Below the pieces are notes generated by a model. The model saw only the letters and a list, made by a program, of their open reading frames with translations. It did not search any database and was not told the DNA's origin. A program made the translations under genes and the position numbers. From Sipunculus nudus (lineage: Eukaryota > Annelida > Sipuncula > Golfingiida > Sipunculidae), in contig CM049311.1 of assembly GCA_026874595.1 (NCBI GenBank), forward strand, positions 65,827,953-65,891,952: a DNA stretch of 64,000 bases. Reading direction: 5' to 3'. The first letter of the stretch is position 1. Every line of letters starts with the position of its first letter. Of this stretch, positions 35,490 through 46,640 are shown in pieces.

Positions 35490-38400
35490 TATAACAGTTT
35501 GAACCAGAGGATACTGGGGCTGATATGTCTATGTTCATTTTTAAAAAGGCCCTGGTGTGCTAAAAATGTACAATATGGGTTGTACAGGCGAACCAACAGA
35601 CGTTCATACGTGTAACAAAACAGAGGGAGGGTATCTCTGTCATGACGTCAACGGAGAAGTCACCGTTTCATGTGCAACGGTACGTCAGTATTATGTAGCT
35701 GCATGTATAACATCGAATAATAACAGGTTCAGAATACGAAGGCTTTACCATATTTTTGTTTTCTTTCCCATATCAAACTGAATTTGTTAAAACCGAAAGG
35801 TAAAATACAAAGTCAAACTGAAACAAAATCATGTATGACCGTAGAAATAGGAATTACATATATTCCAATAAGAGGTTATCAAATGCATGATCAAAACTCG
35901 GGGACACGAAGGTCTGAATAAATATTCAAACAATAATAAAAGTAATGTTCTCTGTTTTAAGATACCAAGTTTATCACAACGTATTTCTGTCTCTTAACAT
36001 AATGGAGAAAATGTTTCACTAAAGATATGGATAACACAAAAAAAAAAACAACTAATGAATAGAAAACTATTAAAAAAAAGAGAAATAAAACATAATTTTG
36101 CTTTGGTTGTAATGTTAGGAATCTTGTATAATCAACAGAAACGTCCAAATAAGTGTGCAAGTGGGCGGTACGGAGACAACTGTGATAGGAAATGCGGCCG
36201 CTGTGCGAGCGGTAGGTGTTCTCTGCAGGACGGAGTTTGTCCAGAGGGAGGGTGTGAGTCCGGGTACACAGGACCTCACTGTGACCACGGTGAGCAAAGC
36301 ACAGTACACCGCTGTAATATATATTCTTGTAGCTGTCCTCAAGTAGGTGTTAATGGGCCCAGTGTTTACAGGGGGTGTTTGGGTGGCGGAAGATAGCTCA
36401 TCAATGTGAATATTTAGTTTGAACCATTTATTGAGTAAAATTTAGATATTCTCTGAAGCGAATTATCCTCGTTGTGAAGTAAAATGGAAACATATTTTTT
36501 TTTCAGGGCAGCCATTTACAATAGTTTTTACAAAGGGGTCGCTAGTCTAATAAACTGAAACGATTTCATATTATTACGGTAATCGCATTATAATGATGAG
36601 CAGTATGATTACATAAACAAACATCTAGGCAATTGGTAATTATCTATTATGGTTTGTTATTGAAAAAAATCCCTTGATGAATACATATTTAGGAATTTCA
36701 ATCAATGGCCCCAATATATGTTGGGATTCATGAAATGGAACGATAGTTAACCTCGAGATTATTACAACTGTTGATGTGTTTGCTGGAAGCCTCTCTGGAC
36801 GATAGTAATGAATTCAATCGAAACCTGACGTGTGGAAAATGTCTGCTTGGCACATGTGACGTCATATCAGGTGGATGCCCGAAAAACGCTTGCAAAGGGG
36901 GGTACAACGGTATCAAGTGTGACCAGGGTAAATATGCTGCGTTTTTTTAACTAGTAGCAAAAACTGGTATGAAAATAAGATAATTCTGTAGAAAAAAATC
37001 CTTGGAGAAAAGTAAATCGTGTAGACATTCGCCGGAAAGACGTAAAGAATGATAACCAGAATGCGTAGGAAAATGTACGCCCCTATCGCAGTGTATACAC
37101 ACAGCAGCCGTTCCAGATCCCCTTCAGCTGCTTTGTATAGCATATTTTTCGGGGTTTCAATACCAGGGCAGGTATCGCATTTTGCATCCAGCCCAGATTG
37201 TAAACGCGAGACATGGTCCGATATAGGGCCAAGAATCAGACTGATGAGAGCGGGGTGTCGCAGGTTTGAAACTTAGAGTTGTATTCTCAATGCGATACCC
37301 GCTCTTATGGGTCTGATTACAATTCTTTACCTGTCCTAGCGTGAGTGTTAAAACTGGGAGGATCTTGCTATGTAAAGCAGCGGTTATAACTCAGGAGATA
37401 TATAACCGCTGCAGTGTATAATCGTTGCATATAAGGAGGGTAATGAAATGTTATAATTCACATTAATCTCTGCTGACATTTAGCCGCTGCGACTAAAACA
37501 AGGGTTAGATATATATATATTTGTCATGCATTATTCCAACCAGTCTGTGCCCCTGGAACTTGGGGTATGAACTGTAACATGACATGCGGGAGGTGTTACG
37601 GGAATGTTTGTGATAGGAAAGATGGAAGCTGCCCATCCGGCGTCTGTCAGACGGGTTTCAGCGGTGAAAGGTGTGATACAGGTATCTGGACTATAAAACG
37701 TAAATAGAAACGTTAAATACCTTATAAATATACAACCACTTTATATATTCACCATATTCTATCAGAATCTGATTGAGTTAATTTTTACCAGTTAGAGTTT
37801 TAGAGACTTTTAAAATAAAATTTTTATAATGTAACGTTGATCATGTGACTGGCACTATTTACACCAGTCAAATAAAATCCATTTTTCTCATACATATAGT
37901 TTTCCTAACCAATTATAGTATAATGTATATTTTTAATATTCTAGACTGACATCCGATTGTTATTGAAATTATTTTTTTCAGTCTGGAATTTATTTTATGG
38001 TAGCAAGTTTGATTTAAGTTTGAAAGGATAAAAGTAATCGGTCATGTCTGTTTTACCTGAAATTGACCTATAAATCCAATCTACCATTTCTGTCAAAAAA
38101 AAAGAAGAAGCAGACGCACAAGAGGATGCTTGTAACATAACTTGCCTACCATGTAGTGAATGTAGGGAGTTGGAAGGTAAACCAGGAGGCACGTGTAAAC
38201 AGGAACAGTTACTGTACCCAACAGTCTATATCACCGTTAGCCTGGCTGCACTCTTCATTTTGGTATTTGCTGTCCAATGTATGGTACTCCTCTTCTGTCG
38301 CTGGTAAGTGATGTAAGAGAGGTTATATATTACAGTAAAAGCAGATTGTATAATAATAATAACATGGGATGGATAAATATACCTCCGCTAGGAGATATAA

Positions 38401-39232
38401 TGCTTCATTGCTTGCCCGAATCAAATCTCTCCAGTTTGACCGTAATGAGAATGCTATTGTATCATTTACAACTGTCTGCTGGACAGGGCTGACGACTATG
38501 TTACAATTACATCTTGTTCTTTTTGTATGACGTGGCATTCTAAAGACCACATTTGGCATACAGGCGTTAAAAGAAAACTGGGAAAATATATTCTGTCTGT
38601 CCGTTCGTCCGCGACCGTTCATTATCAGCATTTGTACATAAAAGTGTTATATTTTCTACTCTCTCAGAATATTGCTCAATAATATGACTGTTTTCACATG
38701 TCCGCGGTTTTCTGTCTCCCCTTCTGTCTGCCGTATTTCAAATTCCGGCAAGCGCTCGATCTGTCGTTGTCTAGTTTCGTCGTTGGTTGGTAGAATGTTT
38801 ATTTGGTTGCTACTTTGTCTGTTAATAAATTTAAAGTTATGGACGGAATTTGATAAGGAAAAAAATAAAAATTAAATCATTGCATGTATCGTCACCGTAA
38901 TGTTTTGGTACGCTGAGCTGGGCATCGATAAGCAGCTCTCGTCTAGCACAAACCTGGCGGAACAAGACATGTATAGTTTCGAACTATGTCACCCTTTTTA
39001 AAAACATTTTTTTTGATAATGTGAAAATTCTAATTACAAGCGATCTTTTGTCAGAATAACTCGTTCAATGTGAACTGGTTCCTAACTGCAGTCATAAGTA
39101 TTATAACCTGCATTGCAAGTATAATAATATTAGCATGTTTTTTTTAAGTTTCTTCTCGATAAAGATATGAATTCTGTTTTTTTTTTAATTTGCAGGAAGT
39201 CTCGCAATGGCCAAAGACGTTCAGACGAGTAG
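25122..39232 (+). CDS. Gene C: CTLD/SRCR/EGF type I membrane receptor (12 exons, 593 aa)
   Basis: Exons: 25122-25193, 26555-26750, 27346-27578, 33436-33598, 34227-34363, 34925-35111, 35549-35679, 36139-36289, 36790-36927, 37544-37681, 38105-38303, 39196-39232; all phases agree. Exon 1 encodes a 24-residue signal peptide ([13 protein letters not shown]). Residues 25-89 resemble an N-terminal SRCR half. Residues 90-221 are a CTLD with EPN (177-179) and WND (204-206), the calcium/mannose-type sugar site. Residues 222-267 are the C-terminal half of SRCR1, 268-373 a second SRCR, and 374-515 three laminin-type EGF-like repeats. Next come a Cys-rich juxtamembrane stretch, a membrane helix (about 554-580) and a short basic tail ending RRSDE. 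Such modules act in carbohydrate or microbe recognition and scavenging at the cell surface; that role is inferred. EGF2 lacks its first two cysteines. Gene E is a convergent paralogue and D a decayed one. Confidence 0.88.
26349..26404. repeat. (TA)n microsatellite in intron 1 of gene C
   Basis: TA dinucleotides with one ACA interruption, ending 150 bases before exon 2. Confidence 0.85.
28424..28628. repeat. Three tandem copies of a 62-69 bp unit
   Basis: The unit 'aaatttctcccatataatatgaattcttttaactattcattg...' occurs three times, with small indels near the TCAGTTNTAGGATC segment. It lies in an intron of gene C, about 400 bp beyond the 3' side of the decayed LINE. Confidence 0.7.
29050..31020 (-). 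mobile_element. Decayed non-LTR retrotransposon (EN and RT remnants)
   Basis: On the minus strand, about 31015-30470 encodes an apurinic-type endonuclease: LTETWSD, RYGGV, CDFN, then NRPTRIT...SLLDIVI. The segment at 29355-29050 carries the reverse-transcriptase motif [21 protein letters not shown]. The frame is broken by stops between them and there is no intact ORF. EN followed by RT with these motifs fits the CR1/Jockey/L2 type of LINE; the exact clade is unclear. It sits antisense in the intron that separates the two CTLD exons of gene C. Confidence 0.75.
31240..31640. repeat. GTCGCAAG/GCGACATATG repeat pair
   Basis: Blocks with 'cggtcgcaag...gcgcgacatatg...aatgtcgcag.gagttcgttattcg' occur at about 31247 and again at about 31494, roughly 250 bp apart. 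A further set of TCGCGA/TCGTGCGAC words lies to 31640. It is probably a dispersed repeat; no protein is supported. Confidence 0.45.
35379..35486. repeat. (TA)n microsatellite in an intron of gene C
   Basis: Two long TA runs split by GATACACACA. They separate the two exons of the second SRCR domain. A G run lies just upstream (about 35297-35310). Confidence 0.9.
37377..37412. repeat. Perfect 12-bp hairpin in an intron of gene C
   Basis: GCAGCGGTTATA (37377-37388) and its exact reverse complement TATAACCGCTGC (37401-37412) with a 12-base loop, between EGF exons 2 and 3. Partial copies of the same words follow to about 37430. Confidence 0.65.
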
Positions 39233-39659
39233 AAATATTGAATATATTACTTTCATATTGATGGATATCACAGAAGTTGTGCTAAGTATATCTGTGAATG
39301 TTATACGTTATCCAATTTTCGAATATAACCAGACAGCACATTTTATTTAAACAGAGGTCAACATCTGTACTCCGTAATTTCCATGTTCTTTGCCTATCCG
39401 GCCTATCCTTGGATAGCTACTATACCTCTTGAGTACTAGAGGTGTACCCAAAAAATTCGACATGCGTCCTGTGATATCCGGGTTTTATTCTATACTCAAA
39501 ATGACAGACATGTTTAGAGAAAATATGAGAAATAACCCTGTCAAAGTTCTATGCTGGCGTGGATGCAACATGGAAGAGGTCACGTATATTTTGTGTATGT
39601 CTTCTCACATTTGAAAATTCCGTTTTCTTGTGACAGTTTTAGGAATGGAAACTGTATTT

Positions 39660-39665
39660 AATAAA
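39660..39665 (+). terminator. Polyadenylation signal of gene C
   Basis: AATAAA 428 bases after the gene C stop codon. It is the first clear match in the 3' flank. Confidence 0.45.
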
Positions 39666-40243
39666 TTAAAACAAGCAAATTTCGTGGACTTTATGTCCTC
39701 GCTTTCGCCTTTTGTGATTAAGCTTCCTGGGATCTTCATGCTTCTCAAATGTTCTTGTTTTTATGTTCCCCTGAATATGTCTCCACATGTCATAGTGCCT
39801 GTGTTTTAGTTTTCATTGTCCCCTGAAGATGCCTCCTCATGTCGTAATTTTCGTTGTGAATTCGGAACAAAAGGGAAGGTTTTGTTTTTTTGTTTTGGAG
39901 CTGGTAATAATAATTTTCAGACAGACACTCCAATACAAATCCCAACCAAGGTATTCATAAGAGACACACAGACAAACCCAAATCAGTGTCCCTCGTTCCG
40001 CGGAAGAGGGGACAATAAAGAAACCGCCGCATACAGAACCGGATTAAAATATGTAAGCTCATGAAGATATGCCCACAATGACTAAACAATTCATGTAAAT
40101 ATAATATCATTTTTTTTCACTTGTGGTAAATACGGTTCACATGTAGATAAGCATTACGTGTAAATGTTTTTATTTTGTTCGATGCATAATCAGACCATAT
40201 AAAAGTCATCATTTCAAAGTTAAATGTCGGAATACACAACAAA

Positions 40244-40302
40244 CTAGAATATGGGCAGTCGACAAGCGGCTCGAATATCCGGCGAATCACATGGCATGGA
40301 TA
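40244..40302. repeat. Dispersed repeat, partner at 14806-14882
   Basis: AACTAGAATATGGGCAGTCGACAAGCGG followed by ATATCCGGCGAA and GGCATGGAT, matching 14806-14882 with substitutions and indels. Confidence 0.5.
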
Positions 40303-40521
40303 GAGTTAGGCATTAATCTCTCCTGACATGACAGCCCTTCAACTTTGTGCCTATAGAGATGGCAAGGTATCCCAAGACGTGACGAATGGACGAAACTCAA
40401 ACAAATTATTGTACTTGGCAACAATAGTCATGTGTACAAGATAATGCCATTCTAGATCTATGAACATGCAAGATGTCAGACCAAAATGTCGAGCCACTCT
40501 TGAGAAATGGGCACCAATGTA

Positions 40522-40579
40522 TTCTACGACAACGTATAGCGCCACCTGTCTTCTACGACAACGTATAGCGCCACCTGTC
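40522..40579. repeat. Exact 29-bp tandem duplication
   Basis: TTCTACGACAACGTATAGCG plus CCACCTGTC is present twice, head to tail, with no mismatch, which indicates a recent event. Confidence 0.85.
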
Positions 40580-40820
40580 CTGTGTATGAGAAAGCTATCA
40601 ATAATGGAAGGACCGTTGTGAAGGTTCATGACAAGATTTTACTGTCTAAGCTTAACCGCTGCCGGGGCAAAACGTAGTCTAGTGATTATTGGCTTAGTCT
40701 TTGGACTGAAGGTCTTTAGTTGGAACCCTGCCTTTGTCCCTAATATCTCGATAGTACCTCAGAGATTAAGGGGCCTAGCCATGATTGAGAGAGGGGAGGG
40801 GCCGAAATATTTTGGAGTGG

Positions 40821-40821
<1 letters not shown>

Positions 40822-40880
<59 letters not shown>
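40822..40880. repeat. (TA)n microsatellite
   Basis: An uninterrupted TA run of about 58 bases. Confidence 0.9.
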
Positions 40881-40882
<2 letters not shown>

Positions 40883-41845
40883 CACATGTTCTGATTGAAA
40901 TTAGGAATATCAGTTGTACAAGATGAATAATTACAAAAACACCATATTTGCAGGATCAAAACAAATGAAATGTAGAATTTTCAATAAACAATACATCGAT
41001 GACTTCATGTGCAATGCTTTTATTGAAATAAGTCCGATATCTGCGGATACCAGTTACAAGAATTTCGTGATTGTGTTTATACAAAATTAATCATAGTCAT
41101 TTATAGGGTTAAGAGAAATTCGGGGAGGACGGGGAGTAGTGCATTGATGCGGGGGGGGGGGGGGGGGTTGCCGCTGGGGACCACGCAACGCCCCTGAGAT
41201 ATTGCCACTAACAGGCCATGGACCTATCCTTAAATAGATTATGCGCTGTTTTCCCCTAAGCACGGTGTGGTGCGTCCCAAAACCACAAGCGTCGATCCAC
41301 AGATATTACAAACGTACAAAGGTTGAGAGGAAAGTTGAGACAGAGGGAAAGCTGTGGCAGTCGACACCAACCAGAGCGGAGTAACGCCCAGTTTGGCCAA
41401 ACTGAAAAGCGAACTGTAAAATATTTCCTAATGTAAAGTAAGATAATGCCATGAGAATAATAAGAGTGAACGAAACAGGTTCAAAAGAATGACCAAATAC
41501 AGCTGGTGCTTGGTTTTAATTTTAAACCACCATCAAAACAGAAAAACCGATTGGAGAGTTCTGGTAGATTATATCGTAAGGAGAATGTCTATATATTCTC
41601 ATGCCTCTCTTTGAAAGTAGCAAATATGGGTCTAGCTAAATTATTCCTGAGACTGAAAATTTAAGCACATATAAACACAAACGCATATCAGTAACAATGA
41701 TATCCATAACTTTGAAAGAAATGTTGGTCTTATAAGCCTGAATTTAACAATACATTACTTTGTGAATGAGTAATCGATGACATCGGGTCCTTGCTCTTTT
41801 TAAACAAGAAGAGCGATAACTATAGAAAGTATACGCTCCCGAGGC

Positions 41846-42532
41846 AGCGGAAATCTTTCGCTTCTATAGAAGCAACTGATTTACACGCTGCCAGCTTTGA
41901 CCGTTTATGATATATTTAGATACTAGATGGCGGTTCGTTGTCCGCTGAAAAAAAAAGTGCGTATGATGTGACAAGCAGCCAACCAGATGCCAATAAAAAA
42001 ACACTCGACAGGCATCCTGGCTCCGCCCATAGCTGCTCTTCAAGCGCAGCTTGATACCAGTTTACGGTCGAATTTTAATTGCTCCCTCTTTATTCTCGTA
42101 TCATCGACCGATTCAATTATGACATTATGACTGTGTTAGCGTAGCCATGTATCTGTTGTCTGCAGAACCGAAACCAGCCAGGGAGTTGTGCACGCAGCCT
42201 TTGTTGTTATGTTTCGTTTGAATTACAGCTTACAGGCCGGGCATCCTATGTGCCCAAGGCTCTAAGCAAACCACGTCTTGGGCAATTCTCTCTGAGCCTG
42301 TGGCCTGTTCAGACGGTTACCGGGGGGATGAGCTGTCACTCAAAACGAAATGAACATGATTGGCTCCGTGTATTCCTCGCTTGGCTGTGTCTTCCAGCAC
42401 AAGGACTCATCTGATTGGACAAAAGTGTTCCCCTCTGGTATAGCAATTCAGGTTACGAGGTCATGACAAACAGCGCTTACGATATAGGAAGTAGGCCTAT
42501 AGTTAAAGCGCTGTGTAGAGAGCTTATAGAAA
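41846..42532. repeat. Dispersed element, longer copy
   Basis: Its two ends, GCAGCGGAAATC and GGCCTATAGTTAAAGCGC, are the ones brought together in the short copy at 9945-10036. About 600 bp of unassigned sequence lies between them. I see no coding capacity and the element type is unknown. Confidence 0.5.
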
Positions 42533-44069
42533 ATAATGCAACCTAATAAAGAGGCTTTAATGAATATGTAAAACGAATTTGGATATTTAAATTGAATACA
42601 GTGTTTAAGCTAAGGTTGCATCTGTTTACCGATCACATGACAAACAGTTCTGTAAAAATGTGGTGTTGCATGCTGCAAATTTTATGAGATTTAGGATTTT
42701 GAAATTCACCATTTCATATTAAAACGATAAGAAAAATGTAAAGTTTGTAGACGACGTCTAGCTGAGTATAATTAAACTCGGCTGCTCTTTTGAATGTCAG
42801 AGGTGACATGAAAACTGAAAAGTTAAAATGTCCTGCTCACAGAACAAACAATTACTATGCCTCACATTGATGAGTTCACATGACTGACGCTATCAAAAGG
42901 TAAGATTTCCATATTCATTACATAATTAATATGTCTGCAAATTTCATTAGGAAATAAAAGGTGGCGCACCGCCGACGGTAATAGAGAGACTAAGTCCTCT
43001 ATTTTAAACATAACTCATATATATTGTTGGGTAGCCTTACAAGGGTGCTTACTTGACAGTCAAGATCCTTTAAATTCATCCCTTGAAATGCCTGGTCTTT
43101 CAAAACGTTCCACCAAGCGATAACCTCCAATATAGCATGGTTCTTGGATCAGAGAAACACCTGAAAATATTTGCCCTTTTTCGCTTAATGAACATTTTTT
43201 TCAAGTCAGTTATACTTGGCAAATTAGGTACTTATAGATGAATGAAATAGGAAATATTATTGATTTGCCATAAAATATTTTACGGATCGTTCCTGCTTAG
43301 CAATGTATAAAGGAAATTATATCATTATGGTACATGGTCAATAAACGATGTTTTACGGATAAAATAACATGAAATATCCAAGATAAAGGGAAGTTTGTCG
43401 ATGTCTAAGGGTAAAAACGTGAATGCGGTACGCTTTGGCCGGTCATTTATCAAATAAAATCTCGATAAAACATGGTTCGTATGATTTGTCTATTTAATTA
43501 AGTCCTTTTATTTGCAATTGAGCAAATGATATAGATGTTACTTGGGATATGAAATTTCCTTAGATATGTCGACAATGAATGAAGTTAAGATACATCACAT
43601 GTTTAGTGTAGAAATGAGCTAAAACGATGCTATTATAACACTTTGAGAAAAATCAGTCAAAATATTTACGGCCTTTCATGGTGTTTTATTTGCATGTCAG
43701 TTTCTAACCAAAGGTAAAACATTTTAGCAGTGGAAAAATTCAGCCGACTTAGGTTTGATTGCTAGCACAAGATAAATCTTCATAGCTAAAGATCTACCTG
43801 CATTTTTTGGTCAGAATAGAAGGTTTTAGTGGAGAGCCCCTCTGACAGTTCTACCATTATGCAATCAAGCCATCTCAGAGGTACAAGAATCTAAACAGTT
43901 TCAGTAGTTTTAGTTAATCTAATAATATAAAATAACCTCCATTATATTATAATGTACGAAAACAGGACGAAGGAATTGAAAGTATCACTGAAAGCAAAAG
44001 ATACATAATTTTTCACATTGCCGGCGCAGGCTTTTAATTTCCATTTGCTAATGGAGAGTTTGCAAGAAT

Positions 44070-44288
44070 TTCAAGAAGCGGATCCTGGGGGGGGGGGGGG
44101 GGATCCAGGGGGTCCGGACCACCCTTTTTTATCTGAACAACCTTTTTCAAGGGGTTCAGAAACAATTTTGCGGCCTGCAGCTGGACCCCTACCCATTTTC
44201 GGAACTGGGGGATCTTTTTTTTAGGTTTTTCATTAGTCCTCTTGAGTTGGACCCCCCCCACTTTCCCTAAATCCTGGATCCGCCCCTG
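44070..44288. repeat. GGATCC-ended repeat element
   Basis: AGCGGATCCTGG, a G run, GATCCAGGGGGTCCGGACCACC, an internal 'taggttttt.cattagtcctcttgagttgga', and the end CCTAAATCCTGGATCCGCCCCTG. It is colinear with 3869-4063. Confidence 0.55.
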
Positions 44289-45032
44289 TAAAACATATCT
44301 TGGATGAAGACTTGTGTGTTGGTAGCTTTATATAAACTTTCATGGTATGCACAGCAACAGTCGACACTTGGACACGGAGACCGATGTGTCAGCATGAGGT
44401 TAATTCATAATCTTATTATTTTCCGAATAATGAGATGTTAAAGGGAAATGATATTGACACTATCATTTGCATTTGGTAAACCTCACATCAGAACTACATA
44501 AATTACATTAACTCCTTAAATTAAATATCCGCCAATGTGATTATTCACGGTTTAACGTTACCTCGCACGTTTTGTAGGTATCCTCCGAACTGCGTCTTCT
44601 GGGGGTCAAAGAAATGATACAGGGTGTGCGAGGAGATGACAAAATGTCGATCAGCTTCCTCGAAACGGGAAAAGCTTGAGCCAGCTTCACAAAACAGATG
44701 TGCCTGTACCCAAAGATTGAACCACGATACAATTAAGCCTGTTCTGAGGCAATATACCCAAGGTAAGTGATAAAGTAAGTAAAAACTAAGGAACAGAAAA
44801 GAAAGACAGAAAAAAGAACTGCAGAAAAGTTAAGCATTCTAATTTACGTTCACAGTACTAGTTTCATGGGAATATTTGTGTTGTATATTTTTGCAGAGGT
44901 GTATTTGCCACACGAGATTAATTGCACTGGAAAAGAGAATAGAATGATCGAGTGTCAGCGAGGTAACCTTGATTCACAAAGCTGTGGCGAGGGTAAGGCA
45001 GTTATAGTTTTTTTGTGCATTCTCGTACGATC

Positions 45033-45270
45033 AGGTAATGTATCACATTATAAACGCCATTATGATCATGTATGTGGTAATGTATCACATTATAAACGTC
45101 GGTATGATCAGGTAATGTCTCACATTCTAAACGTCGGTATGATCAGGTTATGTTTCACATTACAAACGTCGGTATCACCAGGAAATGTATCACATTATTA
45201 ACGTCGGTATGATCAGGTAATGTTTTACATTATAAACGTCGGTATGATCAGGTAATGTATCACATTATAA
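45033..45270. repeat. 35-bp minisatellite after the SRCR exon of D
   Basis: About 6.5 copies of a 35-bp unit, GTCGGTATGATCAGGTAATG followed by TATCACATTATAAAC, with substitutions and one indel near 45075-45090. It starts within 10 bases of the predicted exon end at 45024. Each unit has CAGGTAATG, a splice-donor-like word, or a variant of it. Confidence 0.8.
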
Positions 45271-45379
45271 ACGCATCTCATTACATCATTTCTTAGGCTG
45301 GGCCAAGAACCTGGCCAATGGAATTAAATGTAAAACATGGATCTGGATGTACAATGTGATACCACGTCAATATTGATCT

Positions 45380-46640
45380 TATCTTCACAAACTTAGGCTC
45401 ATTTTCTTCCTCTGCGTCTTCTGAAAAATTTGGTCTAGTCATCTTATCTCAACTTTGTGTCACTTTGTCAGTATGTCTGTCTATCTGTCAGTTGTCCTAA
45501 ATTTCGCCATCTTTCTGACACTTGTGTCTTACATATAGCATTCTACAGGCCACAGTTTTGCAGGAATCCTTTTGAAACTAGTAAATCTTATGTCTTGCAC
45601 CTTTATCTCGTAACTGATTTTTCATTTTCGGGATATGACCATTAGGGGGCGCTGCACTCGAAACACAACAACATGTTATATTTTGACTAGTTCTCCGAAA
45701 CTATATAAACCCGAATTACATAAACTATAGCTAATTTTCTTTCTCTGCATTTTCTCCATAACTTAGTCAAGTCATCTAATCTCAACCTTGTGTCACTTTG
45801 TCAGTATGTTTTATCTGTTAGTCCGTTGTTCTTCATTTTGCCTGCTTGGTGGTACTTGCGTCTTATATATAGCAATTCACAGGCCACAGTTTTGCAGGAA
45901 TCCTTTTGAAACCAGTACATCTTGTCTTGCACCTATATCTCGAAGGAAATTTTATATTTTTGGGATATGGTCGCTAGGGGGTGCTGCACTTGAAACACTA
46001 CAAGAAATGATTTTGGGCGATAACTCCGAAAATATAAAAATTAATAACATTAACAATAGCTCATTTTCTTCCTCTGGGTCTTCTTCATAACTTGATCAAG
46101 TCATCTAGTCTCAGCTTTGTAACATTTTGTCAGTATGTCTGTCACTTCGAAACACTTCAAAGTATTATTTTCCTCATAATTTTGTCAATTCTGGCCCTAT
46201 CTTCACAAACTTTCGCTCATTTTTTCACCTTCGTCTTCTGCATAACTTATTGTATTCAGCTGGTGTCAGCTTTGTGTCACTTTTCAATATTTCTGTTTGT
46301 CTGTCATTTGTCCTCAATTTCGCCTTCTTGCCTCTGTTATTTAGCATTCTACAGGCCACAGTTAACCAGGAATCACTTTGTTACTTTCATCCATCGTATA
46401 TCGGAACGATTTCTTGAAGATGTATGTATATTTTTAAATAGATCACAGTCAATGTCATGAAAATATGTCAAATTTATATTTCCATCGTAAAATTGTCAAT
46501 ATCGGTCCAATCTTTACGAACTATGGCTTATTTTCTTCCTCTTTGTCTTCTTTATAACATGTTCTGGCTATCTCTCTTTCAATCTTGGTCAGAGTTTTTC
46601 CGGCAAGCGCGTCACCTCTGGTCGCTTTTTTCAGACTTTA
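45380..46640. repeat. Diverged tandem repeats of about 330 bp
   Basis: Blocks 'ctcattttcttcctctgcgtcttctg.ataacttggtca.gtcatct', 'tgtcactttgtcagtatgt' and 'attctacaggccacagttttgcaggaatcctttt' recur in the same order three to four times (starting about 45390, 45725, 46060 and, more diverged, 46210 and 46510). The open frames of about 60-130 codons here are alternate readings of the repeat. They fill the place where D lacks its second SRCR domain. Confidence 0.65.

Larger units (their letters stand above)
39670..44577. other. Intergenic repeats between gene C and pseudogene D
   Basis: No exon is supported; in particular I found no signal-peptide exon for D. It contains a dispersed repeat (40244-40302), a 29-bp exact tandem duplication (40522-40550 and 40551-40579), a (TA)n tract (40822-40880), a G run (about 41151-41168) before ACGCCCCTGAG, the dispersed element at 41846-42532 and a GGATCC-ended element at 44070-44288. 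Confidence 0.55.

Noticed and set aside
35228-35596. 122-codon minus-strand frame
   Set aside because: It runs through the long (TA)n tract (Tyr-Ile repeats) between two verified exons of gene C.
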